Program-made: the position numbers and the translations under genes
Shown: piece by piece, positions 17,142 through 26,307 of the stretch
Position numbering within the stretch: the first letter of the stretch is position 1
Layout: each line of letters opens with the position of its first letter
Assembly: GCA_036504535.1 (NCBI GenBank)
Contig: DASXUY010000058.1
Coordinates: forward strand, 8,317 to 72,316
Length of the DNA: 64,000 nt
Direction: 5' to 3'
Origin: JARLGU01 sp036504535
GTDB lineage: Bacteria > Armatimonadota > Armatimonadia > Armatimonadales > Capsulimonadaceae
Notes under the pieces: model-generated
The model's database searches: none
What the model was told of the DNA's origin: nothing
Seen by the model: only the letters and a program-made list of their open reading frames with translations

Positions 17142-17278
17142 AGGATCGCTCGGGCCGCAGGGCCCTCTTTATAAAAGGGTGGCATTATAGAAGGTGCTTC
17201 TACCATGGAGTGATTGTGACGAGATAACCAGCCTCGCCCACCCCTATTCAATAAAGGCCACGCGGCCCGAGCGATCCT
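17142..17278. repeat. 137-bp element with perfect 17-bp terminal inverted repeats
   Basis: AGGATCGCTCGGGCCGC at 17142-17158 is the exact reverse complement of the sequence at 17262-17278. The similarity continues inward imperfectly for about 25 bp (TTTAT..AGGGTGG on both arms). No ORF of note is inside. It resembles a MITE or REP-like element; a half copy sits at 1444-1489. No target-site duplication is obvious. Confidence 0.65.
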
Positions 17279-17318
17279 GAATCTTGCATATAAAGGCCCT
17301 GATAGAGCAACAAAAACC

Positions 17319-19040
17319 ATGGATATTACACAACGAACAAACCTAGCCCGTGAACTCGCCGCGATCGACGTGCCGCGCACATCGGTGGCTTTTCGATGCG
17401 ACGACGACAAGATCAGTGCGCTCATGGCGAAAGCCGAAGCGCTAGCGGCGGCGAATATCGTGCAGTTCTCGCCGGATATGAAGGCGCTTATCGAAGGCGG
17501 TGGCTATTCCAGCGTCTACACCGAAACGCAGCCTATGGGCGGCGAAGCGTACGCCAAGCGCGATGTGCGGCTGGGCCTGAACAACCAACTGCTGTTCATG
17601 ATGTGCCAGCGCGCCGATGGACGCCTCTCCGGTCGCGTCATCTCGCTTGGACAGCGAGACATGAGCGGCTGGCGGACCGACCCGGTGTACGTGTATTCGG
17701 ACGGTGACTGGGAGAGCATCGGACTGCTGGCGGATTTCGGTCAGTTGCAGGGAAATGCGTTGCCGCATCCGGCGTTCAAGATGTACTTCCTCGCCGGAAA
17801 GCCTGCGGGTTACCTCGATTTGCTGGCTGAAACCCTCGAAGCGTTCGACGATTACCTGTGGCGCACCCGCGACCCGGACGGCGAAGGGGTGCTGCAATCG
17901 TATTGTGTTTGGGACACTGGCGAAGACAACTCCGCGCGGTTCGGCGGCTCGCCGAACCGCTGGCCGCACGATTACCCACCGATGGGCGAGCATACGCCGC
18001 GTCAGGACGACGAGGGCGACAAGCTGAAGTACTATCAGTGGTGCTCCGAGCGTGAACTCACCGAAAAGATAAAGATGCCGTTCCGCTCGATGGACATGAT
18101 GGCCTACTCGTATGAGAACCGCGCCGTCCGCGCGCTCATTTCCGACGAGACCGGCGACGGCAAGGCTGACGCGTGGCGCGCTAAAGCCGACGAAGTGCGG
18201 CAAGCGCTTCGCAAGCACCTCTGGCGGCCCGAACGCGGCGCTGCGTTCGATAAGGACCGCAATGGCGAATGGATGGACACGCTCATCCACAACAACCTGC
18301 GGTGTATGTATTACGGCGTATTTAGCCAGGACATGGCCGACGAGTTCATCCAGCGCCACTTACTCAACCCCGACGAGTTCCTGACTCCCGTCCCGCTGCC
18401 ATCCATCGCTGTGAACGATCCGCTGTTCATGAATATCCCCGACAACAACTGGGGCGGACAGGTTCAGGGTCTCACATTCCAGCGTTTGGTCCGCGCGATG
18501 GAGAACTACGGCCGCTACGCGGAGCTCACCTTTATCGGTCGCAAAATTCTCGCGGCGCTCAAGGCCGCAAATCTGTTGACGCAGCAGTTCGACCCGTTCG
18601 ACGCCGTCAATCCCGCTAAAGACAACAAGGGACGCGAAGGATACGGCCCTACTGTCCTTGCCTTTATGGACTATGTCGCACGCTTCTACGGAATCCACAT
18701 TGAACGCGACACGGTTATGTGGACGGGTCTGACCGACGCGGGCAGCGTGGAGTATACGCAGGTGTTCGGTGATGAGACGTACACCCTCCGCAATGACGGC
18801 TCGACAATAACCGCCTCCGTCAACGACGCACCCGTGTTTAAGTGCTCCTGCGGCGTCCGCGTTCACACCGACATGGCTGGCGCGGTAACGGCGACCGTCG
18901 GGGTGGACACGGTTGCACACCAAGTCACCTTGAACATGGGCGACATAGTGCACAAACTCACCGTTGAGCCGAACCAGATTTGGGCATTTTCTGAAGATAA
19001 GGCAATGCTCACATCGTCGAAGGCATCACTTGTAGCCTGA
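17319..19040 (+). CDS. (alpha/alpha)6-barrel glycoside hydrolase, MGH1/GH63-like
   Basis: The 573-residue protein has an alpha-helical toroid pattern typical of the six-hairpin glycosidase superfamily (mannosylglycerate hydrolase-like, GH63/GH37-related). Suggestive segments are VYVYSDGDWESIGLLADFGQ (about 124-143), QSYCVWDTGEDNS (around 193-205), WRPERGAAFDKDRNGEW (around 302-318) and NIPDNNWGGQVQGLTFQRLVRAMENYGRY (around 370-398). A small beta domain ends the protein. There is no signal peptide, so it should act on imported oligosaccharides. The precise family and substrate are not certain. ATG 17319 follows the inverted-repeat element, and the next gene starts 155 bp downstream. Confidence 0.75.
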   Translation: MDITQRTNLARELAAIDVPRTSVAFRCDDDKISALMAKAEALAAANIVQFSPDMKALIEGGGYSSVYTETQPMGGEAYAKRDVRLGLNNQLLFMMCQRADGRLSGRVISLGQRDMSGWRTDPVYVYSDGDWESIGLLADFGQLQGNALPHPAFKMYFLAGKPAGYLDLLAETLEAFDDYLWRTRDPDGEGVLQSYCVWDTGEDNSARFGGSPNRWPHDYPPMGEHTPRQDDEGDKLKYYQWCSERELTEKIKMPFRSMDMMAYSYENRAVRALISDETGDGKADAWRAKADEVRQALRKHLWRPERGAAFDKDRNGEWMDTLIHNNLRCMYYGVFSQDMADEFIQRHLLNPDEFLTPVPLPSIAVNDPLFMNIPDNNWGGQVQGLTFQRLVRAMENYGRYAELTFIGRKILAALKAANLLTQQFDPFDAVNPAKDNKGREGYGPTVLAFMDYVARFYGIHIERDTVMWTGLTDAGSVEYTQVFGDETYTLRNDGSTITASVNDAPVFKCSCGVRVHTDMAGAVTATVGVDTVAHQVTLNMGDIVHKLTVEPNQIWAFSEDKAMLTSSKASLVA

Positions 19041-19169
19041 TCATTTCAACTTGCTCCACACGAGTCAGGCCTTGCAACACTCAATCAATCACGAAACCAA
19101 GCGCATCCTGACCGGGGCCATCGCCGCCGGTTTGGTGCGCACCGACCTACCGAATGGCCCCACGAGGGT

Positions 19170-19184
19170 CCAGGCTCAGCCTGG
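19170..19184 (+). promoter_or_regulatory. hairpin adjoining the start of the discoidin-GH29 gene
   Basis: CCAGGC-TCA-GCCTGG is a perfect 6-bp hairpin ending 11 nt before ATG 19196. It could mask or position the weak purine-rich ribosome site (GGGAAAAAG) that follows it. Confidence 0.35.
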
Positions 19185-19195
19185 GAAAAAGAAAA

Positions 19196-21199
19196 ATGAA
19201 CGAAAATCTCATACTCCCCACTGCACAACAACTGGCGTTTTCCGACTCCGAACTGGGCGTCATCATCCATCTTGACCTCCAGGTATTCGAGCCTGGCTAC
19301 GAGTTCCGCCAGCAGTGGGGCTACACGCCCGACCCTGCGGTGTTCAACCCGTCGAACCTCGACACCGACCAATGGATAGAAGCGGCGGCGGCAGCTGGGG
19401 CGAAATACGCGGTGTTTGTCGCGAAGCACTGCAGCGGCTTCTCGCTGTGGCCAACCAAAGCGCACGACTACAGCGTTGCGAGCAGCCCCTGGAAGGGCGG
19501 CAAGGGCGATGTGGTCGGTGACTTCTTCGCGAGTTGCGAGAAGTACGGCATCAAGCCGGGCCTCTACTACAGCGTCTCGTGCAATGCGCACTTCAACGTC
19601 GACAACCCGGGGCTTGTGCGAGATCGAGACACGGAGAAGCAGCGACGTTACAACGAGATCGTCCTTCAGCAGATGACCGAACTTTGGTCCAATTATGGCG
19701 AGCTTTTCTACCTGTGGTACGACGGCGGCGTGCTGCCGCCCGAAGAGGGTGGTCCCGATGTCGCGACACTGATGAGCCGATTGCAGCCGAACGCTTGCGC
19801 GTTTCAGGGACCGACGACATGGACTCATCCGACCCGCGAAAGCGGTAACGAACTCAGCACAGCGGTGCTGCCCAACTGGAGCACGACCACGAAGAAGCTG
19901 TATCCGGGCGGCACAGTTGAAAAGCACGCGGGCGACCCGAACGGCGACCTATGGGCACCGACCGAATGCGACATCCCCAACCGCAAGGCCGGGCAAGCGT
20001 TCCAAGGCGGCTGGTTCTGGCGCGAGGGTGATGAGCCGTTCGTCTACTCTGCCGACGAACTCATTGAAGGGTACTTCCGCTCTGTGGCGCAGAACGCGAA
20101 CCTGCTGATCGGTATGGTGATTGACCTGCGCGGCCAGTTCCCAGAACCGGACACAGCGGCGTTCCGCGATTTCGGCGACAAGCTGCGCCGCATCTACGGA
20201 AACAAGCTCGCCACTACATCAGGCGCGGGTTCGACCTTCACACTCCCCGTCGAAACTGGCTCAAAGCCCACAATGATTGTGCTCAGGGAGGACCTCGCCA
20301 AGGGCGAACGTGTTCGCAAATTCTCGGTCGAGGCGAACGTGGGTGGCAAGTGGCTCCTGATCTGGGAAGGCACCTGCATCGGGCACAAGCGTATCGAGCG
20401 ATTCGATGAGCTGGACGCATCCGAACTGCGCCTGAATATCCTCGAATCTGAAGGGGCTGCGCAAATCCGCGAGTTCAGCGCATACAATCCGCCGCAGTCC
20501 TTGTTCTCCGAGCCGCTCAACCTTGCCGATCGAAGTAAGCTCTTCATCGGTCGCAGCAACGATGGCAATGTTTCGATCACTTGCTCGAACCCGAATCTTG
20601 CGATACGTTACACCACCGACGGCACCGAACCCGGCGATTCATCGCCGCGCTACACCGCTCCTTTCCCTCTCGCGGAGGGCGGTGTGGTCAAGGCGTTCGC
20701 TTTCATCCATGGCGGCGACTGTCGGTCGGCGGTCACCACCGTCACCTTCGGCGGCTCACGTGCGCACTGGCGCATCGCCAGCATCAGCCTCGACAGCCCG
20801 TACGCCAACAACGGAACCGCCGGTGTCGCAAAGCTGCTCGACGATGACCCGGAGACCTACTGGCACACGTACCACGTCGACAAGGCAACAAGCGCGCCCC
20901 CGCACGAGGTTGTGCTCGATATGGGGGAGCCGACCGCCATCGCAGCATTCACGTTTATGCCTCGCATCCTCAGCGTGGACGCCACACCAGACAAATTCGA
21001 GTTCTACCTGAGCGACGATGGCCACGACTGGGCTCTCGCGGTCGCGGGCGAGTTCGACGACCTGAAGTCGAACCCAACGATGCGCCTCATTCCGCTCCCA
21101 TCCCCTGCTACCGCACGCTACATCCGCTTCGTCGCCCTTCACGCCGTCGACGACGCCGACTACATCGCCCTGGCAGGAATCGGCATCATCAAGGCATGA
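19196..21199 (+). CDS. GH29-like fucosidase with chitobiase-like and discoidin (F5/8C) domains
   Basis: ATG 19196 is chosen over an in-frame ATG at 19154 because the conserved fold begins at once and a purine-rich stretch precedes it. Of the 667 residues, 1-340 form the GH29 barrel: IIHLD replaces the usual HWG (His25 kept), KHCSGFSLW replaces KHHDGF, and FYLWYDGG supplies presumed nucleophile Asp176. Residues about 460-503 (IRYTTDGTEPGDSS) match the chitobiase/hexosaminidase C-terminal module, and 520-667 match an F5/8 type C domain (YWHTYHVD, PHEVVLDMG, ARYIRFVAL). No signal peptide is visible even though accessory binding domains are usually extracellular. Activity on fucose is likely but the changed motifs leave room for another sugar. 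Confidence 0.87.
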   Translation: MNENLILPTAQQLAFSDSELGVIIHLDLQVFEPGYEFRQQWGYTPDPAVFNPSNLDTDQWIEAAAAAGAKYAVFVAKHCSGFSLWPTKAHDYSVASSPWKGGKGDVVGDFFASCEKYGIKPGLYYSVSCNAHFNVDNPGLVRDRDTEKQRRYNEIVLQQMTELWSNYGELFYLWYDGGVLPPEEGGPDVATLMSRLQPNACAFQGPTTWTHPTRESGNELSTAVLPNWSTTTKKLYPGGTVEKHAGDPNGDLWAPTECDIPNRKAGQAFQGGWFWREGDEPFVYSADELIEGYFRSVAQNANLLIGMVIDLRGQFPEPDTAAFRDFGDKLRRIYGNKLATTSGAGSTFTLPVETGSKPTMIVLREDLAKGERVRKFSVEANVGGKWLLIWEGTCIGHKRIERFDELDASELRLNILESEGAAQIREFSAYNPPQSLFSEPLNLADRSKLFIGRSNDGNVSITCSNPNLAIRYTTDGTEPGDSSPRYTAPFPLAEGGVVKAFAFIHGGDCRSAVTTVTFGGSRAHWRIASISLDSPYANNGTAGVAKLLDDDPETYWHTYHVDKATSAPPHEVVLDMGEPTAIAAFTFMPRILSVDATPDKFEFYLSDDGHDWALAVAGEFDDLKSNPTMRLIPLPSPATARYIRFVALHAVDDADYIALAGIGIIKA

Positions 21200-21227
21200 C
21201 ATACCATCAACCAGCGGCACGCAACAG

Positions 21228-21320
21228 AGGGAGCGAAGCGAGAAAGTAAGCCCGAGCGGCTGGAGCGATCTTAACTCCCTCACTTTGTGCGTGACGCACT
21301 TTCAATCACGCGCCGACCTT
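21228..21320. other. hairpin-rich intergenic segment with GCCCGAGCGG remnant
   Basis: The 133-bp gap contains GAGGGAG and CTCCCTC as 7-bp arms enclosing about 45 nt, then GTGCGTGACGCAC, a second hairpin. The stretch CCCGAGCGGCTGGAGCGATCTT resembles the arm of the element at 17142-17278. It may be a decayed copy of that repeat or an attenuator-like leader for the next gene. Confidence 0.4.
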
Positions 21321-21332
21321 AAGCATTACACC

Positions 21333-23864
21333 ATGAAACTAACAATCCCAACCATCATCGCACTTCTCGCCTTCTGCATGTCGCCGCTTGCCGCCGCGCC
21401 GACCGAGATGCTCACGAACCCCGGCTTCGAAGCGCCGTTCACCGTCTTTCCAGCCCCGACTGGCAAGGCGAAGATCACGGGAGCGATTGCCAGAGGCTGG
21501 AACGACAACTCAAGCTGGGCGCCCTCGGTCATCGAATACGCCGAAGCGCGCACCGGAGCGCATGGAGGCTCATCGGCGCAGGCGGTTACGGTCAAGGAGG
21601 CGCCAGCACAGTTCGTTCAGTCTCTCGACTTCGTGCTTGGCCACATTTACTCGGTCAGCATCTGGTTCAAAGGGACGCCGGGCACGACTGCGACCGTGGC
21701 GCTACGCATCGCTGGCCCCCCGTATACAACTCTTGGCGACGCACCCGTGCAGCTGAACGGTCAATGGCAACAGGCTAAGTTCTCTGCAACCTGCCGCTCG
21801 GCCGCTCCGGGCTACATTATGATCTACCCGCCGCTGGGGACGACGCTGCTCGTCGACGATGCTTCCGTGGTGGATGTTTCCCAGGCAACCAGCGATGCGC
21901 CAGCAAAGGTCGGTAATATGCTGCCCGACGCGTCCTTCGAAGCCGGATTCAGCGGCGGCTGGGCAGCGCGCCTGGACGGCACTGGACACGCCGGGTCTGG
22001 TCCATTCGCGTTTGCCGACCCGCGCCCATCGCTTGACAGCACCACGGCGTTCGACCAGAAGCAGTCGCTGAAGGTCACTCTGCCCTATCCTGGGTCGGCG
22101 TCGCTAACGTCGCCTCTGGTTTCGTACAATTACGGACGCGTCTACACGGCCAGTATCGCGATGAAAGCTAGCGCTGATGGGGCGAGCGCACGGATTCAGA
22201 TGGCTGGCAGCGATAAGTTCAAGGATGTTACACTCACGACGTCGTGGCAGCGTTTCTCGCTCTCGGCTCCCATCCCGTTTGGTACCGCAACTCGCCTTTC
22301 GGTGCGCGCCACCAGCCGAACCGCCGCGACGATATGGTTCGACGCCGCTGACCTCCATGAGGGCGACACGCCGACACCAGCGGGCCCGCCTCCCGTGGAA
22401 TTGGCGCTCAACGTTGACCGCCCCGGCGGTGTTTTCTTTGACGGCGAGCCAGCTGTTATACGCCTCGCGACCGCAAACGCTCCTGCAGGCTCGACAGTGA
22501 AACTCACCTGCCTCGACCTTTACAACACCGTAAAATCGCTGCCATCCGTTGCCACGTCTGCGACCGCCATCACCGTCGCCCCCGACGCTTCGCATCCGCG
22601 CGGCATGTTCAAGCTCACCGCGCAGGTCGTTGGAGCCGATGGCGCGGCGCTGTCCCCGCCAATCCAGCAGGCGTTTGCCCGACTGCCCAAGCCCCGTGAG
22701 ATCGCCCCAGAGAAGTCGTTCTTCGGCGTCCACGTGCCACTAAGCAACGCTTACTTCGCGATATGCCGCGCCATTGGCGCACGCTGGACACGCATTCACG
22801 ACGCTAGCTGGGTGACCATTTGGCCCGTCGTCGAGCCAAAAGAGGGCCAGTTCCAGTACGAAGATGCGGGTGCGGACGCCGCGAAGAAGTCAGGCATCGC
22901 CATCCTTGGTATGCTGGACGGAGTTCCAATGTGGGCGACGAAAACCGCCAACAGTCAGGGCGGCTATTTCAGCGTCTACAACAAAGTCGATGGACCGCGC
23001 TCCATTGACTTGTGGAAAGTGTACGTGCAGAACGTCGTCTCACACTACAAAGGCAAAATCGATCACTGGGAAGTGTGGAACGAGCCCTATGGCGGGCAGT
23101 TCACGCCGGGGCCCGCCGAAGTGTACGGCACGCTGTTGAAGACGGCGTACCCAGTCGCCAAAGCCGCAAATCCGAAGGCAACCATCGTCGGTGTCGACAC
23201 CAATCGGGGCTTCGACGATTGGACAGACACGGTGATGAAGACAGCTGGCGGATCCAGCTCGTATGACGAGTTTTCGTACCACGATTACTACGGCTCGCTT
23301 TACGGCGGCCCGTCGTCCGTCGCCGCGAAAGACGCCGCTGTCTACAATGCTGTCGAGAAAAAGTATGGCAAGATCACTCCGCGGTGGGTAACCGAAGCGG
23401 CCCCTGGCGAGGAGATCAGCTCGTTCTACTGGCCCATCGGCGAAGAGCAACTGACCCGCAGCCAATGCGCCAAGACAATCCGGTTCGACGTCACATTGAT
23501 GGCGAATGGCGTGGTGCACGACTTCTACTACTCGCTGCACTCCGATCCGCCCTACGGTTCAAAGTCGCTGATGGCGCTGGAGCATGATCGCACCATACGA
23601 CCGCTGATGGCCGCCCGCGCCGTGCTCGCAGCGTTGGTCGACGGCGCGAAATGCCTCGGTCGCACCGAGCCGCTCCCAGGCGTCGATTGCTATAGCTTCC
23701 ATCAACCGGATGGACGCAGTATCGACGTCCTCTGGAGCTACGACAACGCCACCCACCAGGTCCCAGTAAGCGGCACAACCCGCATACTGGACGCGCTAGG
23801 AAACGTGCTCCCACCAACCAAATCACTCGCGATAGGACTCGAACCAGTATACGTGATTAGGTGA
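21333..23864 (+). CDS. secreted clan GH-A glycosidase (GH39/GH5-like) with two CBM-like domains
   Basis: ATG 21333 gives a clean signal peptide (MKLTIPTIIALLAFCMSPLAAA), unlike the in-frame ATG at 21285. The 843-residue protein has two tandem beta-sandwich modules like CBM4/9 (about 24-185 and 195-345; both open with NMLPDASFE- or MLTNPGFE-type motifs), a linker domain, and a TIM barrel from about 465. WEVWNEPYGG supplies acid/base candidate Glu584 and RWVTEAAPG a nucleophile candidate Glu688, the arrangement of GH39/GH5 retaining enzymes. Likely targets are beta-xylosides, beta-mannosides or similar; the sequence does not decide. It should act outside the cell. Confidence 0.85.
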   Translation: MKLTIPTIIALLAFCMSPLAAAPTEMLTNPGFEAPFTVFPAPTGKAKITGAIARGWNDNSSWAPSVIEYAEARTGAHGGSSAQAVTVKEAPAQFVQSLDFVLGHIYSVSIWFKGTPGTTATVALRIAGPPYTTLGDAPVQLNGQWQQAKFSATCRSAAPGYIMIYPPLGTTLLVDDASVVDVSQATSDAPAKVGNMLPDASFEAGFSGGWAARLDGTGHAGSGPFAFADPRPSLDSTTAFDQKQSLKVTLPYPGSASLTSPLVSYNYGRVYTASIAMKASADGASARIQMAGSDKFKDVTLTTSWQRFSLSAPIPFGTATRLSVRATSRTAATIWFDAADLHEGDTPTPAGPPPVELALNVDRPGGVFFDGEPAVIRLATANAPAGSTVKLTCLDLYNTVKSLPSVATSATAITVAPDASHPRGMFKLTAQVVGADGAALSPPIQQAFARLPKPREIAPEKSFFGVHVPLSNAYFAICRAIGARWTRIHDASWVTIWPVVEPKEGQFQYEDAGADAAKKSGIAILGMLDGVPMWATKTANSQGGYFSVYNKVDGPRSIDLWKVYVQNVVSHYKGKIDHWEVWNEPYGGQFTPGPAEVYGTLLKTAYPVAKAANPKATIVGVDTNRGFDDWTDTVMKTAGGSSSYDEFSYHDYYGSLYGGPSSVAAKDAAVYNAVEKKYGKITPRWVTEAAPGEEISSFYWPIGEEQLTRSQCAKTIRFDVTLMANGVVHDFYYSLHSDPPYGSKSLMALEHDRTIRPLMAARAVLAALVDGAKCLGRTEPLPGVDCYSFHQPDGRSIDVLWSYDNATHQVPVSGTTRILDALGNVLPPTKSLAIGLEPVYVIR

Positions 23865-24103
23865 GATCCGCATGTACTCCGGCGGATCGCGAAGCGATCT
23901 AGTCCTAATCCGGCCAAGAACCCGGTGTCTGAGGTTCGAACAGGAAGCCACCGAACCTTGGATCACCCGGCTTTTAACGTTATGCCGAATCTGACCTCTT
24001 TTCCTTTCCTTTAGGAGAGGAAGGGGCCCGCGAAGCGGGAAGGAGAGGTTTCTTCCTAAATCGTGTCACCTATTGAACACAACAGACCAATAGAGATATC
24101 AAG
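23865..24103. other. intergenic region with hairpins and a repeat copy
   Basis: The 239 bp hold a hairpin GATCGC-GAA-GCGATC at 23893-23907, possibly ending the upstream transcript, and a repeat of the acctc..gaggt family at 23994-24049 (with internal CCCGCGAAGCGGG). No consensus promoter is seen before ATG 24104. Confidence 0.45.
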
Positions 24104-26281
24104 ATGACCAACCCCACACCAAACAACCAATTCGCCTGGTCGAAGCGCCCCTACGGACGCCTCTTCAACAACCTGACCATCGTCAACACCGCGCAGGGCC
24201 GCCGCGAGATCGCCGAGATATTCGGCGCCGACCTCATGGCGACTGCGGCGGCGTCCGGAGCCCGAACCGCGATCTTCGACAGCCGCAACCAATGGTATGC
24301 GCTGCACGATTCATCGGTCTGCCTCAAGCACCCCGGCCTCGGCGCGCGCGACCTCGTCGCCGAGATAATGGCCGCTGGCGAAAAGCTGGGCATCGAGTAC
24401 ATCCCCTACATCCCGGTCGATTGCGATCGAAGAGCATGGGACGAGCACCCGGATTGGCGCAACGTCGACTTCGACGGCAACGTTACCGACCAGGTCTTCC
24501 CGCGCGTATGCGAGAACTCGCCCTTTGCGGAGTACATCGCAAGCTACCTCGTCGATCTCCTCCAGCGCTACCCCATTCAGGGCCTATGGTTCGATGGGCT
24601 TGGCGTGTTCGCGAGCTGCTACTGCGGTTACTGCCGCGACGGCTTCCGGGAAGCCACTGGCCGTGAAGCGCCCGAGTCTCACGCTGCCGACGCCGAAGGG
24701 TGGAAGCTGTGGTTGGAGTACAAGCACGCTGCCACACAACGCGTCTTCGATACCTACCTCGCCGCCGCCCGGTCGGTGCGCCCAGGGATCCCCATCCACA
24801 CCGCATGGGAATCAGGTGCGCGCGGCTCGGCGCAAAGCTGGATTGAGGCTTACTGGAAATGGCCGACGCCGTACCTGCAGATGATGCGCAATGACACTGG
24901 CGATGTGGCTGAGTTCTACATTCCCGCCAGTCAGTACGCGCCAAGCTACCCGATTTCGCTCACCGAAGCTGAGTTGCGTGACCGCGCCATGATCGCCGTC
25001 TCGAACGGCACCATCCCGACGTTCACGCTCTGCGCCACGCCTGCCGCGCTTAAATCGGTCAACGCCGATGTCGAAGCGCGTGCGCCGTGGCTCACCGACT
25101 CTGAGCCTGTACCATATGTTGCAGTCGCCATGTCCGAGACATCCAGGCGCCTGTGCGAACGCGATCAATTCAAAGACGGTCCGGACTTCACGCTGTATGG
25201 CACCGTCATGCCTCTACTTGAGGAGAAGATCGCCGAAACCTGCCTCACGGAGGACGGACTCGAGAGTGACGACCTCAGCAAATATGCCGTTATCGTCCTG
25301 CCGGATACGTGCATCATCACCGATCACGTCGCGGACAAGCTGCGCGCTTTCGTCGAAGCGGGCGGGGGACTCGTCGCCACCAACCGAGCCAGCCTGCACA
25401 CCGCCGACGGTGCCCAACGGCCCGACTTCGCTCTCGCGGACCTGTTAGGCGTGCATTATGTGGAGCCGATGCCGGACGAGACCGTCCTTACGCCATGGTA
25501 CGCCAGCCACGATGGCGTCGAACAGCCAAGCAAGACGCGCTGCAAGTTTCTGAACGCCAACTCGCACCCGATTGTCAACGACCAACTGATTCGCGACACG
25601 CTCTCGACCGAAGTCGTCCCCGCGTTTCGGCGCGGGACGCCGTCTAGCTTCAGCCTGCCGTATCCCGGCCAGGCGCTCCGCGTCGAAGCCGATCCCGGCG
25701 TCGACGTGGCGCTCTATGAAGCGTCGCAGCAGCCCGGAACAGCGTGGCCGTTCTTGACGACTCGCCAATACGGCAAGGGCCGCGTCGTTTACATAGCCGC
25801 AAACATCGGCTTCCAATACGCCAGCCACTGGTCGTATCCGTTCGTTCGCCGCCTGCAGACAAACGCGGTTCGCTGGGCTGCGGGGGCAAACGAGCAGCCA
25901 GTACAGATCGAGTCGCTGCTGCAGGTCCATGCGACGCTGTTCCGCCAGCCTGAACAGGGCCGATTGATCGTGCACCTGCTCAATTCCCCCGCACCGCAAG
26001 GCTACCCGCCGATGACGCGGCAAACGTGGGGGGGCTACAAGGCGGCGACCGAGCCGTGGAACACCGACCCCGCCGTGCTGCGCGACGTGTACATGACCAG
26101 CTTTGGCAGGATGCGCGAGGAACTCGCCCCAGTCCACGACGTCAAGGTGCGCCTGCGCGGCGAGTTCAAGCGGGTGACGCAAGAGCCCACCGGAATCGAG
26201 CTAACAACGACCGTTGCGAACGGCTGGACTGAAGTGACCGTCCCGAAACTCGACGTCCACTGCATGGTGGTGGCGGAGTAA
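24104..26281 (+). CDS. GH42/GHL6-like hydrolase with trimerisation-type domain
   Basis: The 725-residue protein has a TIM-barrel part (about 1-350) with IQGLWFDGLGV (Asp164, positioned like a GH29 nucleophile) followed by the cysteine cluster CYCGYC at 172-177, characteristic of putative glycosyl hydrolases of the GHL6 type. A Rossmann-like domain from about 365 (YAVIVLPDTCIITDHVADKLRAF, EAGGGLVATN) matches the beta-galactosidase trimerisation fold. A beta-rich C-terminus ends it. No signal peptide is present. The cysteines may bind a metal, as in several GH42 enzymes; this is inference. The next gene starts 26 bp downstream, so the two are co-transcribed. Substrate unknown. Confidence 0.75.
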   Translation: MTNPTPNNQFAWSKRPYGRLFNNLTIVNTAQGRREIAEIFGADLMATAAASGARTAIFDSRNQWYALHDSSVCLKHPGLGARDLVAEIMAAGEKLGIEYIPYIPVDCDRRAWDEHPDWRNVDFDGNVTDQVFPRVCENSPFAEYIASYLVDLLQRYPIQGLWFDGLGVFASCYCGYCRDGFREATGREAPESHAADAEGWKLWLEYKHAATQRVFDTYLAAARSVRPGIPIHTAWESGARGSAQSWIEAYWKWPTPYLQMMRNDTGDVAEFYIPASQYAPSYPISLTEAELRDRAMIAVSNGTIPTFTLCATPAALKSVNADVEARAPWLTDSEPVPYVAVAMSETSRRLCERDQFKDGPDFTLYGTVMPLLEEKIAETCLTEDGLESDDLSKYAVIVLPDTCIITDHVADKLRAFVEAGGGLVATNRASLHTADGAQRPDFALADLLGVHYVEPMPDETVLTPWYASHDGVEQPSKTRCKFLNANSHPIVNDQLIRDTLSTEVVPAFRRGTPSSFSLPYPGQALRVEADPGVDVALYEASQQPGTAWPFLTTRQYGKGRVVYIAANIGFQYASHWSYPFVRRLQTNAVRWAAGANEQPVQIESLLQVHATLFRQPEQGRLIVHLLNSPAPQGYPPMTRQTWGGYKAATEPWNTDPAVLRDVYMTSFGRMREELAPVHDVKVRLRGEFKRVTQEPTGIELTTTVANGWTEVTVPKLDVHCMVVAE

Positions 26282-26307
26282 AACGCTTCCTCCCATAGGA
26301 GAATGAT

